From: Paludibacterium purpuratum
Lineage (GTDB): Bacteria > Pseudomonadota > Gammaproteobacteria > Burkholderiales > Chromobacteriaceae
DNA length: 64,000 bases
NCBI RefSeq assembly: GCF_004363805.1
Contig: NZ_SNZP01000007.1
Span: 124,001-188,000, forward strand
Reading direction: 5' to 3'
Shown: piece by piece, positions 9,205-16,812 of the stretch
Numbering within the stretch: position 1 is the first letter of the stretch
Layout: each line of letters opens with the position of its first letter
Made by a program: the position numbers and the translations under genes
The notes under the pieces: model-generated
The model's input: only the letters and a program-made list of their open reading frames with translations
Databases searched by the model: none
Told to the model about the DNA's origin: nothing

Positions 9205-10296
9205 GGCGATGACCGACGGCGCACGGACGCTCGCCGCGTCGTCTTGCACGTTCCAATGTCGACGCAAGGCGGCGATGGCGTCGGCAAACGCCGCGTCCGC
9301 CGCATCGATGTGCCCCGCCATATTCAAAAAGCCGTGAATCAGCCCGGGTTGCCGCGCGCACTGCGTCGGCACGCCGGCCTCGGCCAGCATAACGGCGAAG
9401 GCCTCGCCCTCATCGCGCAAGGGGTCGAAGCCGGCGGTTTGAATGTAGGCGGGGGGTGCGCCGGTCAGGTCGGCAAACAGTGGCGATACTTGCGGATGAC
9501 GCAGCTGTGCGTCGTCGGTGTAATGCGCTAGGCACCATTGCATGCTGTCCAGTTCGAGATAGAACCCTTTGCCGAAGCGCCGAATGGAAGGGAAGCTGCC
9601 GCTGTTCTCGACCGCCGGATACCAAAGCAGTTGAAAGCCGGGGCGCACGGCATCGTGGCGCGTCGCCAGCGAGACCACGGCGGAGAGGTTGCCGCCGGCG
9701 CTGTCGCCGCCCACCGCGATCTTCCGCGGGTCCATGCCCCACTGTCCGGCATTGCCCGCCAAGACGCGGAAAGCGTGGATGGCGTCTTCGACGCCGGCCG
9801 GAAACGGATGCTCCGGCGCCAGTCGGTAATCGACGGAGATCACCTGGCAGGGGGTTTGGGCGGCGAGCGCGCGACAGGGCAGATCATGCGATTCGATCGA
9901 TCCGAGCACAAAGCCGCCGCCGTGGTAAAACACCAGTGTCGGCGCCGACTGGGCGAGTCCCGTCGGCCGATAGCGGCGGATGCGGATGGCGCCGGCCGGG
10001 CCGGGTAGCGTCTCGTCGCTGACGGCGACATGTTGCGGCGACGACTGGGCGAGCAGTCCGCCTTCCCAGTCCATTGCGCGCCGTGCCGCCGGCACGCCCA
10101 ATTGGTGCCAGGCGCGTTTGCCGGTCAATCGGCGCAAGCGCAATGCCAATTGCGTCTGGCGGTCGAGCATTGCGCCGTCCATATGGATCGGCGGGCCGGC
10201 CAGCAAGTTGATCAGCGGCGCGGGTAGCCGCATGGCGCGTCGAGCCAAGGCCCGTTCCAGTCGCTGAGTCAGGGCGATTGCGCGGCGGATCAGCAT
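9187..10296 (-). CDS. alpha/beta hydrolase, hormone-sensitive-lipase (family IV) esterase
   Basis: A 369-residue esterase with the oxyanion motif HGGG (FYHGGGFVLGS), nucleophile elbow GDSAGG, acidic residue in DPLRDEG and catalytic His in LIHGFLNM. The family hydrolyses short to medium acyl esters. The start is supported by GGGAG seven to eight bases upstream. It lies downstream of the class II aldolase on the same strand but is separated from it by a strong hairpin, so membership in the biosynthetic locus is uncertain. It might trim or release an acylated product. Confidence 0.88.
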   Translation of the reverse strand: MLIRRAIALTQRLERALARRAMRLPAPLINLLAGPPIHMDGAMLDRQTQLALRLRRLTGKRAWHQLGVPAARRAMDWEGGLLAQSSPQHVAVSDETLPGPAGAIRIRRYRPTGLAQSAPTLVFYHGGGFVLGSIESHDLPCRALAAQTPCQVISVDYRLAPEHPFPAGVEDAIHAFRVLAGNAGQWGMDPRKIAVGGDSAGGNLSAVVSLATRHDAVRPGFQLLWYPAVENSGSFPSIRRFGKGFYLELDSMQWCLAHYTDDAQLRHPQVSPLFADLTGAPPAYIQTAGFDPLRDEGEAFAVMLAEAGVPTQCARQPGLIHGFLNMAGHIDAADAAFADAIAALRRHWNVQDDAASVRAPSVIASPTAA

Positions 10297-10325
10297 GACA
10301 TGTCTCCCATTTTTAGTTGCGATAA

Positions 10326-10352
10326 AGCCGGCCGCGTATAACGCGGCCGGCT
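10326..10352 (-). terminator. strong GC hairpin between class II aldolase and esterase
   Basis: AGCCGGCCGCG and CGCGGCCGGCT form an 11-bp perfect stem with a five-base loop. On the minus strand it is followed by TTTATC, on the plus strand by GTTTTGT, so it could end or attenuate transcription leaving the aldolase gene. It is only about 30 bp before the esterase start. Confidence 0.65.
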
Positions 10353-10403
10353 GTTTTGTGCGCTGAGCGGCATTCGCGCCGATGTTGTCCGCCGGCGGGC
10401 CGG

Positions 10404-11213
10404 TCAGATGTCGGGGCGCATGTCCAGCGGATGGCCGAGGTCGGCGGGCACGTCACGCAGTATGCGTCTTGCATAATGCGCGAAACCGGCCTGGGAGCGC
10501 TTGTCCTGCAAAATCCAGTCATGCGCTTCCCGGGCCAGCGCCGGTGCCACGTCGACGATGTCGCCGGCCGATTCGGCCAAGAGCTGCAGTCTGGCGGCGC
10601 GTTCGCATTGCATCGCCATCATGCAGGCTTCCTCGATCGTCGCACAGGCAATCACCAGGCCGTGGTGAGCCAAGAGCGCCGCGCGTTTATCGCCCAGTAC
10701 GGCACTGATCAGTTCCCCTTCGCCATTGCCGACCGGTACGCCGGGCCACTGGGGCAGAAAGGCGACATCCTCGTAGAGCATGCACGCGTCCATGTGCGCG
10801 ACCTTCAGCGGCCTGCCTAGCATGGAGAGGGCCGAAACATGGATCGGGTGGGTGTGGATAATGCAGCGCACGTCGGGCCGCGCGCGGTAGATCCAACTGT
10901 GGAAGCGGTTGGCCGGATTGGGCATGCCGGCGCCCTCTTGCACATTCAGGTCGTCGTCGACCCGCAAGAGGTTGCCGGCGGTGATTTCGTCGAAGCCCAG
11001 ACCCAACCGCTGGGTGTAGTACGCACCGGACTGTTCGGCGCGCGCGGTGATTTGCCCCGCGAGGCCGGAATCGTGCCCTTGCGCGAACAAGATGCGGCAG
11101 GTTAGCGCCACTTTCTCGCGCAGCGACCAGTCCGGCGCGCCGAGATGGCGCTGCATCTGTTCTTTCGCCCGCTCGATCAGCGCCGGCTTGTCCATCGTCA
11201 TGGTGTCGACCAT
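10404..11213 (-). CDS. class II aldolase/adducin-family protein
   Basis: A 269-residue zinc-dependent aldolase-fold protein. The metal motif HTHP (IIHTHPIHVSAL) and the later AHHGLV motif are present, with an upstream acidic region typical of the family. Family members cleave or epimerise sugar phosphates or decarboxylate related substrates. AAGGAG precedes the ATG. It follows the diiron-oxidase-like gene by 46 bp in the same transcription unit. Because it neighbours the luxR/aminohydroxybenzoate locus, a role in supplying or modifying an aromatic or C3/C4 precursor is possible, but this is only inference. Confidence 0.85.
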   Translation of the reverse strand: MVDTMTMDKPALIERAKEQMQRHLGAPDWSLREKVALTCRILFAQGHDSGLAGQITARAEQSGAYYTQRLGLGFDEITAGNLLRVDDDLNVQEGAGMPNPANRFHSWIYRARPDVRCIIHTHPIHVSALSMLGRPLKVAHMDACMLYEDVAFLPQWPGVPVGNGEGELISAVLGDKRAALLAHHGLVIACATIEEACMMAMQCERAARLQLLAESAGDIVDVAPALAREAHDWILQDKRSQAGFAHYARRILRDVPADLGHPLDMRPDI

Positions 11214-11259
11214 GGGTTCTCCTTGTTTTGAATCGTGCCGTGTCCCTTCGTCGAGCGTG

Positions 11260-11964
11260 TCAGGCGATGGCGGGTTGCGCGCGCTGGCGCTCTTGGTGCG
11301 CGGCCTCGATGGCGCTGAAGAATGCCAGGCGCGCCTCGACCAGCTCGGTGCCTGCGCGAATCATCACGTCGATCTGCTCCGGCGCGGTGCTGGCGATGTC
11401 CAGCATGATGTCGCGGATCGTCTCGGCGTGGCCGTCGTCGCACGCCACATGGATATGGAAAAAGGCGATGTCGTGCTGTGACGCGCCATGGGATTCGAAG
11501 CCGCAAATGATGTCGCTGTATATCGACGGCACCAGCGCCTCGGCCCCCAGGCACAGCGCGCCTAGGCCGCTTGCCGGATTAGGGTCGCGGCAATGCTGGT
11601 ACATGCTCTCGATCAGCCGCTGGGTGCCGGACAGCGGTTGCGCGTCGTCCAGCGTCAATGCGTAGTGATCCAACATTTCCCGATAGATCAAATGATGCGG
11701 TTGCGGGCTGTCCGGCGCCAAACCAAGCTCCTCGAACAGGTTTTCCGCCAGCTCCAGCACTTCATTGTTGCTGGGCAGGTTGGCCATCATCGCGCACAGG
11801 TAGCGGGTGAAATGCGCGCTATAGAGCCCTTGTTGCACCAAAAGAATTTTCAACTCGTCGAGCGTGACGTTGCCGGCCCGGCAGCGTGCCAGCAGCGAGT
11901 GAGAGCGGATTTGTTCGATCAATTGCGCTTTGGCCGATTCCAGGCGCATCAAATATTTGTCCAT
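11260..11964 (-). CDS. haem-oxygenase-like diiron oxidase/oxygenase (HDO) family protein
   Basis: A 234-residue all-helical protein. Candidate metal ligands are Glu79 (LFEELG), His90/His91, Glu142 (LGAEAL), His172, Asp176 and His179 (HVACDDGH), which fits the HDO ligand pattern. Relatives carry out N-oxygenation, oxidative C-C cleavage or decarboxylation in natural-product pathways, and some are annotated as TenA/PqqC-like iron-containing redox enzymes. The start at 11964 is supported by GGAG eight bases upstream; the longer open frame has no matching features. It is divergent from luxR and co-directional with the class II aldolase. In this setting it is a candidate tailoring enzyme acting on an aminohydroxybenzoate amino group. 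Confidence 0.75.
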   Translation of the reverse strand: MDKYLMRLESAKAQLIEQIRSHSLLARCRAGNVTLDELKILLVQQGLYSAHFTRYLCAMMANLPSNNEVLELAENLFEELGLAPDSPQPHHLIYREMLDHYALTLDDAQPLSGTQRLIESMYQHCRDPNPASGLGALCLGAEALVPSIYSDIICGFESHGASQHDIAFFHIHVACDDGHAETIRDIMLDIASTAPEQIDVMIRAGTELVEARLAFFSAIEAAHQERQRAQPAIA

Positions 11965-12318
11965 GCGATGGCTCCATAAAAAAGTAGAGAAAAGGCCCAA
12001 TCGGACCGATGTGTGTTGCGTTGCAGCAGCGGCACAGTTGCCGTGAATAGCGGCCGGTTCTCGCGCGATGCGAGGCGGTGGCCTTTTGTTTTTCTTCTGC
12101 AAAATTTCACTAATTTCTTCTAATCTCTGTTAATTGCCGCTAAATGTGATATTTGTTTGTTTCAACTGTTTGAGCATTAAATATCACCAGGTATATCGGA
12201 CAGGGGTCTAGTCGTGGCATTTCCAATAGATTTTTGTCTGCAATACATTTTCCGTTTTGCTATTGGGATGGCGGAACGGTGAGCGTCCACGTTGAAATCC
12301 ACAGAAAATTCGCTGCCT
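11965..12318. promoter_or_regulatory. divergent promoter region between the diiron-oxidase gene and luxR
   Basis: About 350 bp without a gene, AT-rich from 12085 to 12260. It contains an 11-bp palindrome ATCGGACCGAT at 12000-12010, about 36 bp upstream of the oxidase start, and a partly similar ATCGGAC element near 12196-12202. I see no textbook lux box (CTG-N10-CAG). It must hold both promoters and is where a LuxR-type protein would be expected to act. Confidence 0.45.
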
Positions 12319-13038
12319 ATGCAAGAACAAGTCATCCACGCTTTGCCCGATCTGCTGTCGGCGACCTCCATCGAACAACTGCGGCAGCGTTGCCATCAGT
12401 TGATCGCCAAGATGGGTCTGGATTTTTTCCTGATCGGCATCGAGGCGCAGTCCCCCGGCGGGTCGCCGCCGCGGGTCGAAACCAACTACCCGTCGGCCTG
12501 GATGGAGCGCTACAGCCAGCAGCAGCTGGCGATCCAGGATCCGGTGGTGAGCCATTGCCGCCAGTCGCCGCTGCCGCTGATCTGGCACCGCGACCGCTTC
12601 GAGGGTGAAACGGCGCAACAGTTGTTCGAGGAGGCATCGGCCCATGGCTTGTCCGTCGGCGTGGCGACCTCGCTGTGCGGCGTTCGCCGCAATCACTCGA
12701 TGATGATGAGCGTGGCTTGCGATGCGCGCACCGATGCGCGCACTGACCAATGGCTGCAGACGCTGACCCCGGTCGTGCATCTGTTGTGCTCGTATGCCTA
12801 CGAGGCGATCTGCCGGATCGAGGAGGTCAGCCAGGCCGCCGTCAACCTGACGCTGCGCGAGCATGAATGCTTGCGCTGGGCCGCGGCCGGGAAGACCTCG
12901 TGGGAGACTTCCCGCATCCTGCGCTGTTCCGAGTCCACGGTGAATTTTCATATCCGTAACATCATCAACAAGTTAGATGTGTCCAACCGGCGTCAGGCGG
13001 TGGCCCGCGCGCTGGCCTGGGGGCTGATCGCGGTTTGA
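12319..13038 (+). CDS. LuxR-family quorum-sensing regulator
   Basis: A 239-residue regulator with an N-terminal acyl-homoserine-lactone-binding domain (about 10-165) and a C-terminal LuxR helix-turn-helix (about 177-238: LTLREHECLRWAAAGKTSWE). Residues matching the ligand pocket are Trp61, Tyr65, Asp74, Pro75, Trp89 and Gly110/Gly114. A TTG nine codons upstream (12292) is an alternative start; neither start has a convincing ribosome site. Its 3' end is 1 bp from that of the convergent AMP ligase. With the luxI-type gene at 26.5-27.1 kb it brackets the biosynthetic operon, so the two are presumed cognate partners. Confidence 0.9.
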   Translation: MQEQVIHALPDLLSATSIEQLRQRCHQLIAKMGLDFFLIGIEAQSPGGSPPRVETNYPSAWMERYSQQQLAIQDPVVSHCRQSPLPLIWHRDRFEGETAQQLFEEASAHGLSVGVATSLCGVRRNHSMMMSVACDARTDARTDQWLQTLTPVVHLLCSYAYEAICRIEEVSQAAVNLTLREHECLRWAAAGKTSWETSRILRCSESTVNFHIRNIINKLDVSNRRQAVARALAWGLIAV

Positions 13039-13039
13039 T

Positions 13040-14584
13040 TCAGCGGGCCAGCACGGCGCCGGCGAGCGGCATCGGTTGCTGAACCAGGCCTTGCAGCTCT
13101 TGGCGCTTGAGCTTGCCGCTGGGTGTGGTGGCGATGTCGGTCACCAACTCGATGCGATCCGGGCGCAAGGCCTTGGGCCGCAGCTCGTTTTGGATGCGCT
13201 TCATCAGATCTTCCACCAGCACCGCGCCGGCATGGCCCTTGGCGTCGGTGACCACATAGGCGCGCAACCGAGTCAACCCTTCCTCGGTGGCGACCGGCAA
13301 AGCGGCCGCCTTAAGCACGCGCTTGTCGGCGAGCAAGAACGCCTCCAATTCCTGCGGACTGACCCAGTAGCCGGCGACCTTGATGCGCTCGCTGTCGCGC
13401 GAGACGAAGCACAGGCTATCGCCGTCGCGGACAAACAAGTCGCGGGTCGGGAAGGCCGCCGGCGCCGGTTCGATGGTGCCGGCACCGCCGGGGCGCAGAT
13501 AGCCGAGCATCAGGCAGCCGCCGGAGAGCGCGAGCGTGAAGGCGTCGCTCTGGCTGTTTGCGCTGTCCGCGTGCGGGGTTTCGGTGTAGTGAAAGCCTTC
13601 GACGCGGCGCAGACCGGGCATCCCCGCGGCGGTTTCCGAGAGATAGGGGGCGAAGGTTTCGGTGGCGCCGATCGAGTCCAACATCTGCGAGCCGGTCCAG
13701 GCTTCCCAGCGCTGCCGGATCGTTGCCGGCAGACGTTCGCCGGCGGAGAGGGACAGGCGCAAAGCGCTAAGGTCGTAGTCGCGTTCCGCGCGGGCCATCA
13801 ACAGGTGATAGAGCGTGGGCACGGCCAGGAAAACGCTGACCGACTCGGCCTCGATGACGTCGAGAAACGCGGTGTGGCGCTGCCATTGCGGCAACAGCAC
13901 TGCCGTGGCGCCGACGCTCAGCGGCGCATGCAGGCCTTGCAGGCCGAAGGAGAAAAATGGCCCGGTGCTGGCCAGTACGCGATCATTGGCGGTGAATCCC
14001 CACATCGGCCGGGTGACGGTCCGCTCGAACTCCCAAAACGACCGGTGGGCGTGCGCACACAACTTGGGCCGGCCGGTGGAGCCGGAGGTGGCCAACACCA
14101 GCGCCGGACTCAGGTCGAAGCTGGCTTCGATGTCGCCGACCGCGTGCGCGTCGGTTCGCGCGACATGCCGAGTGGCCAGGGTTTCCACCGACGTCATGGT
14201 CTCGGCGCGGGGGTGGGGTGTCGCTGGGTCGGCCAGAATCAGTTCTGGATCGTAGCTCTGCCACAAGCCCTCGTAGTGCTCGCGGGGCAGGTCCGGATGC
14301 ACCATGAAGGCAAGCCGTTGCGAGCGCATGGCCGCGAGCCAATAGACGATATTTTCCAGGGTCGCCGCGCCGATCAGCGCCACGCGTTGACCCGGGCGGC
14401 GGCCGGCGAGCGAAATATCCAGCTCGCGTGCCGCCGTCAGGCTCAAGGACTGCAACTGGCGGTAGCTGAGCGTGCGCCGGCCGTGCGCGCCGTGCTCGAT
14501 CAGGGCGATGCATTCGCCGCGTCCCGCGCGCACGTGACGATCCACCAATAGGTCGACGCAGCCGGGACTGGTGTCAATAGACAT
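13040..14584 (-). CDS. AMP-forming acyl/aryl-CoA ligase (adenylation enzyme), last gene of the operon
   Basis: A 514-residue ANL-superfamily enzyme with the phosphate-binding motif TSGSTGRPKLCAH, A5 motif IGATETF, the hinge FVSRDSERIKVAGYWVSP and the catalytic Lys motif TPSGKLKRQEL, so it should be active. The gene order and the benzoate-CoA-ligase-like length suggest an aromatic acid substrate; 3-amino-4-hydroxybenzoate made by the operon is the obvious candidate. No carrier-protein domain is fused to it. It lies 41 bp after the GriI-like aldolase gene and ends tail-to-tail with luxR. Confidence 0.88.
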   Translation of the reverse strand: MSIDTSPGCVDLLVDRHVRAGRGECIALIEHGAHGRRTLSYRQLQSLSLTAARELDISLAGRRPGQRVALIGAATLENIVYWLAAMRSQRLAFMVHPDLPREHYEGLWQSYDPELILADPATPHPRAETMTSVETLATRHVARTDAHAVGDIEASFDLSPALVLATSGSTGRPKLCAHAHRSFWEFERTVTRPMWGFTANDRVLASTGPFFSFGLQGLHAPLSVGATAVLLPQWQRHTAFLDVIEAESVSVFLAVPTLYHLLMARAERDYDLSALRLSLSAGERLPATIRQRWEAWTGSQMLDSIGATETFAPYLSETAAGMPGLRRVEGFHYTETPHADSANSQSDAFTLALSGGCLMLGYLRPGGAGTIEPAPAAFPTRDLFVRDGDSLCFVSRDSERIKVAGYWVSPQELEAFLLADKRVLKAAALPVATEEGLTRLRAYVVTDAKGHAGAVLVEDLMKRIQNELRPKALRPDRIELVTDIATTPSGKLKRQELQGLVQQPMPLAGAVLAR

Positions 14585-14625
14585 AGCTAAAACCTCGTAA
14601 GTGTTATGGGGCGTTCGGCCCGCGA

Positions 14626-15438
14626 TCAGTTTTCCAGCGCCGCGGCTCTCGTCGGTGTCGGGCGACTGAAATCCATGGCTTGTGCGCTGTCACGGAATAG
14701 ATCGCGCAGGCGTGTCATCGTCGCCAAGGGGTCGGCGCGCTGGAACACGTTTCGGCCCACGCAGATACCGCCGGTGCCGTTCAGACAGACCGCCGTGGCC
14801 AGTTCCAACAACGCCATTTCATCCGCCAACGCGCCGCCGGCGAACAGTACGGGGGTGTGTTCCTGAATGCCGTCCACCAACGATGGGATATCGTTGAGGT
14901 TTTCCGGCGCGGCCACCTTGAGCGCATCCACGCCGAGCTCGACCGCCGCGCGCATGAAGTGGCGCAGAGGGATCATGTCTTTACCGGACATCGGGCCTTT
15001 GTCGTACACCATGCAGAGAATCGGCAGGCCGTAGGCGTGGGCTTGGTCCACCGCCTGGCCGATCATGCGCAGATTGTGACCGGCGGTGACGGCGGAAAAG
15101 TTGGCCTGGATCGATACCGCATCGGCCCCTAGCCGAATCGCGGCCTCGACGCTGGTGAGCATTTCCTTGAAGTCGGGCGTCTCGCCGATATTGAGCGAGC
15201 CATTGAGGTGGATCATCAACCCGCAGCCGGGTGCGCCGCCCAGGCGCTCGGCGAACCCTTTGTGCGCGACGATGCCGGAGACGACGTCCGGGTCTAGCCA
15301 GCGTTGTACCTCCTCCACCCGGTTCAACCCTTCCAACGGCCCCAGGGTCAGGCCGTGGTCGATGGGGACGATCAGTGCTTTGCCGGATTGCCGGTCGACG
15401 AAGCGCGACCAGCGGCGTTTGCGTGCCATTTCAGTCAT
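14626..15438 (-). CDS. griI: DhnA-type class I aldolase, GriI / ADTH-synthase-like
   Basis: A 270-residue (beta/alpha)8 Schiff-base aldolase of the DhnA/FbaB family. By alignment to archaeal 2-amino-3,7-dideoxy-threo-hept-6-ulosonate synthase, likely catalytic residues are Asp27 (VPIDHG), Tyr145 (MVYDKGP) and Lys174 (DALKVAAPE). Streptomyces GriI condenses aspartate semialdehyde with dihydroxyacetone phosphate as the first step to 3-amino-4-hydroxybenzoate. The start at 15438 has a strong AGGAGG site; the longer frame runs into the permease gene. A GriH-type partner in the same operon makes the GriI reading more likely than a housekeeping fructose-bisphosphate aldolase. The symbol marks similarity, not proven activity. 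Confidence 0.8.
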   Translation of the reverse strand: MTEMARKRRWSRFVDRQSGKALIVPIDHGLTLGPLEGLNRVEEVQRWLDPDVVSGIVAHKGFAERLGGAPGCGLMIHLNGSLNIGETPDFKEMLTSVEAAIRLGADAVSIQANFSAVTAGHNLRMIGQAVDQAHAYGLPILCMVYDKGPMSGKDMIPLRHFMRAAVELGVDALKVAAPENLNDIPSLVDGIQEHTPVLFAGGALADEMALLELATAVCLNGTGGICVGRNVFQRADPLATMTRLRDLFRDSAQAMDFSRPTPTRAAALEN

Positions 15439-15476
15439 TTCGAGCCTCCTTATGTGACGGTATGAGTGAACAGGGG

Positions 15477-16805
15477 TTAAGCGTCGCTGAGCACGGAGCG
15501 GATCGGCCGGCGCAGGATCTTGCGCGTGGGGATCGCACTGGCGAGCGCGGCCAGAATGACGACGACGAACAGGGTCAGCGCATAGACCGGTACGACCCAG
15601 GCGACACCCACCGGCACGGCATTGCTGGAGCCGGGCGGCGTCCACATGATTTTGGCCACCTGCACCGCCCAAGTGATGCCTAGCGCGCCGAGAATGCCGG
15701 TCAAGGCCGCCGCCGCCGCGAGCCAGCTGTTTTCCAGTGCGGTCAGGGCCATGACGAAGCGGCGCGTGAAGCCGAGGCTGCGCAGCGTGGCGAATTCACG
15801 GGCGCGTTGGGCGAAATTCATGTAGCTGGCGTTGAGCAGGCTGGTGAAGCCGACCACACCGGCCACGATGGCGATGAAGTTGAGGAAGCCGCTCAGCACG
15901 GTCTTGAACTGCTGATAGAAGGCGGCACGGTCGGACCAGCGGAAGACGGTGACGTCGAGACCCGCCGCTTTGAATTGCGCGGACAGCCGGTCGCGTTCGG
16001 CATCGAGGTCGGCGCCGTCGGCGAGCAATACGTGGTATTCGCTGATTTCGGCGGTGTTGAGCAGCGCCTGGGCATCGGCCATCGGCATGACCACCAGCCG
16101 GTCGTTGATTTCCTTGATGCCCCAGTCCATGATCCCGGTCGCCTGCGCCTGGGTGGCGTTGATGCGCGCCGTGCCGCGGGTGGAGACCGTCAGTTCGAGC
16201 GGCTCGGGCGGGCAGTGCATCGGCCGTGCCGTCGGCGTTTGACCGGGTTGCACCGGCGCGAAGCCGACCTTGGGCACGTCGCAGCCCAAAATGGCGGCCA
16301 AGCCTTGGCCCAGCACCAGCGGGTGCGGACGGGTTTCCTGCCACAGCGGGGTGCCGGCCACCACGTCGTACTCATAGGCCGGACCCTTGATGCGGCGTAT
16401 CTCCTGCACGTCTTGGCCGATGCCGGCGAAGATGGTGCTGACCCGGGCGTTGGCCATCATGCCGGAAATTCTCAGAATGCGGGCGCGGGCGAGTACCGCA
16501 TGATCGGCGGCCAGAATGGTATCGATACGGCTTTGCATGGCCCCGGTGATCGGGTTCTGGCCGGCGCCTTCCACCTCGCGCGCCAAGCCCGAGGCGGGCC
16601 GTTCGATCACCAGATGGCCGCGCGCGCCCCAGCGCATGAAGGCGTTCTGGATCAGCTCGACATTGGACTTCATGTAGCCGGCCAGCAGGCACAGCGCCAG
16701 AATGGACACGGCCATCACCACCAGCGTGCCGATGGACTTGCGCCCCTGCCGCCGCACGTTGCACAGCGACATACTCAGTAAAAGTCGGGTATTCATTGTG
16801 GTCAT
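15477..16805 (-). CDS. MacB/FtsX-family ABC transporter permease
   Basis: A 442-residue inner-membrane protein with one N-terminal helix (about 25-45), a large extracytoplasmic domain with several Pro/Cys positions, and three C-terminal helices from about residue 315 (FLNFIAIVAGVVGFTSLL), the FtsX/LolC topology. REFATLRSLGFTRR is the conserved cytoplasmic loop. A start at 16796 (second ATG) is equally plausible from ribosome-site spacing. Together with the adjacent fused permease and ATPase it forms a complete MacB/LolCDE-like system that probably moves a lipid-like product out of the inner membrane. Confidence 0.88.
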   Translation of the reverse strand: MTTMNTRLLLSMSLCNVRRQGRKSIGTLVVMAVSILALCLLAGYMKSNVELIQNAFMRWGARGHLVIERPASGLAREVEGAGQNPITGAMQSRIDTILAADHAVLARARILRISGMMANARVSTIFAGIGQDVQEIRRIKGPAYEYDVVAGTPLWQETRPHPLVLGQGLAAILGCDVPKVGFAPVQPGQTPTARPMHCPPEPLELTVSTRGTARINATQAQATGIMDWGIKEINDRLVVMPMADAQALLNTAEISEYHVLLADGADLDAERDRLSAQFKAAGLDVTVFRWSDRAAFYQQFKTVLSGFLNFIAIVAGVVGFTSLLNASYMNFAQRAREFATLRSLGFTRRFVMALTALENSWLAAAAALTGILGALGITWAVQVAKIMWTPPGSSNAVPVGVAWVVPVYALTLFVVVILAALASAIPTRKILRRPIRSVLSDA

Positions 16806-16812
16806 GCCTTTC

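Noticed and set aside
13076-14551. 491-codon plus-strand open frame opposite the AMP ligase
   Set aside because: It mirrors the codons of a clearly conserved ligase in GC-rich DNA and encodes no recognisable domain.
14626-15438. Housekeeping fructose-bisphosphate aldolase reading of the DhnA-type gene
   Set aside because: The operon context and a GriH-type partner favour the ADTH/GriI branch; a tree would settle it.
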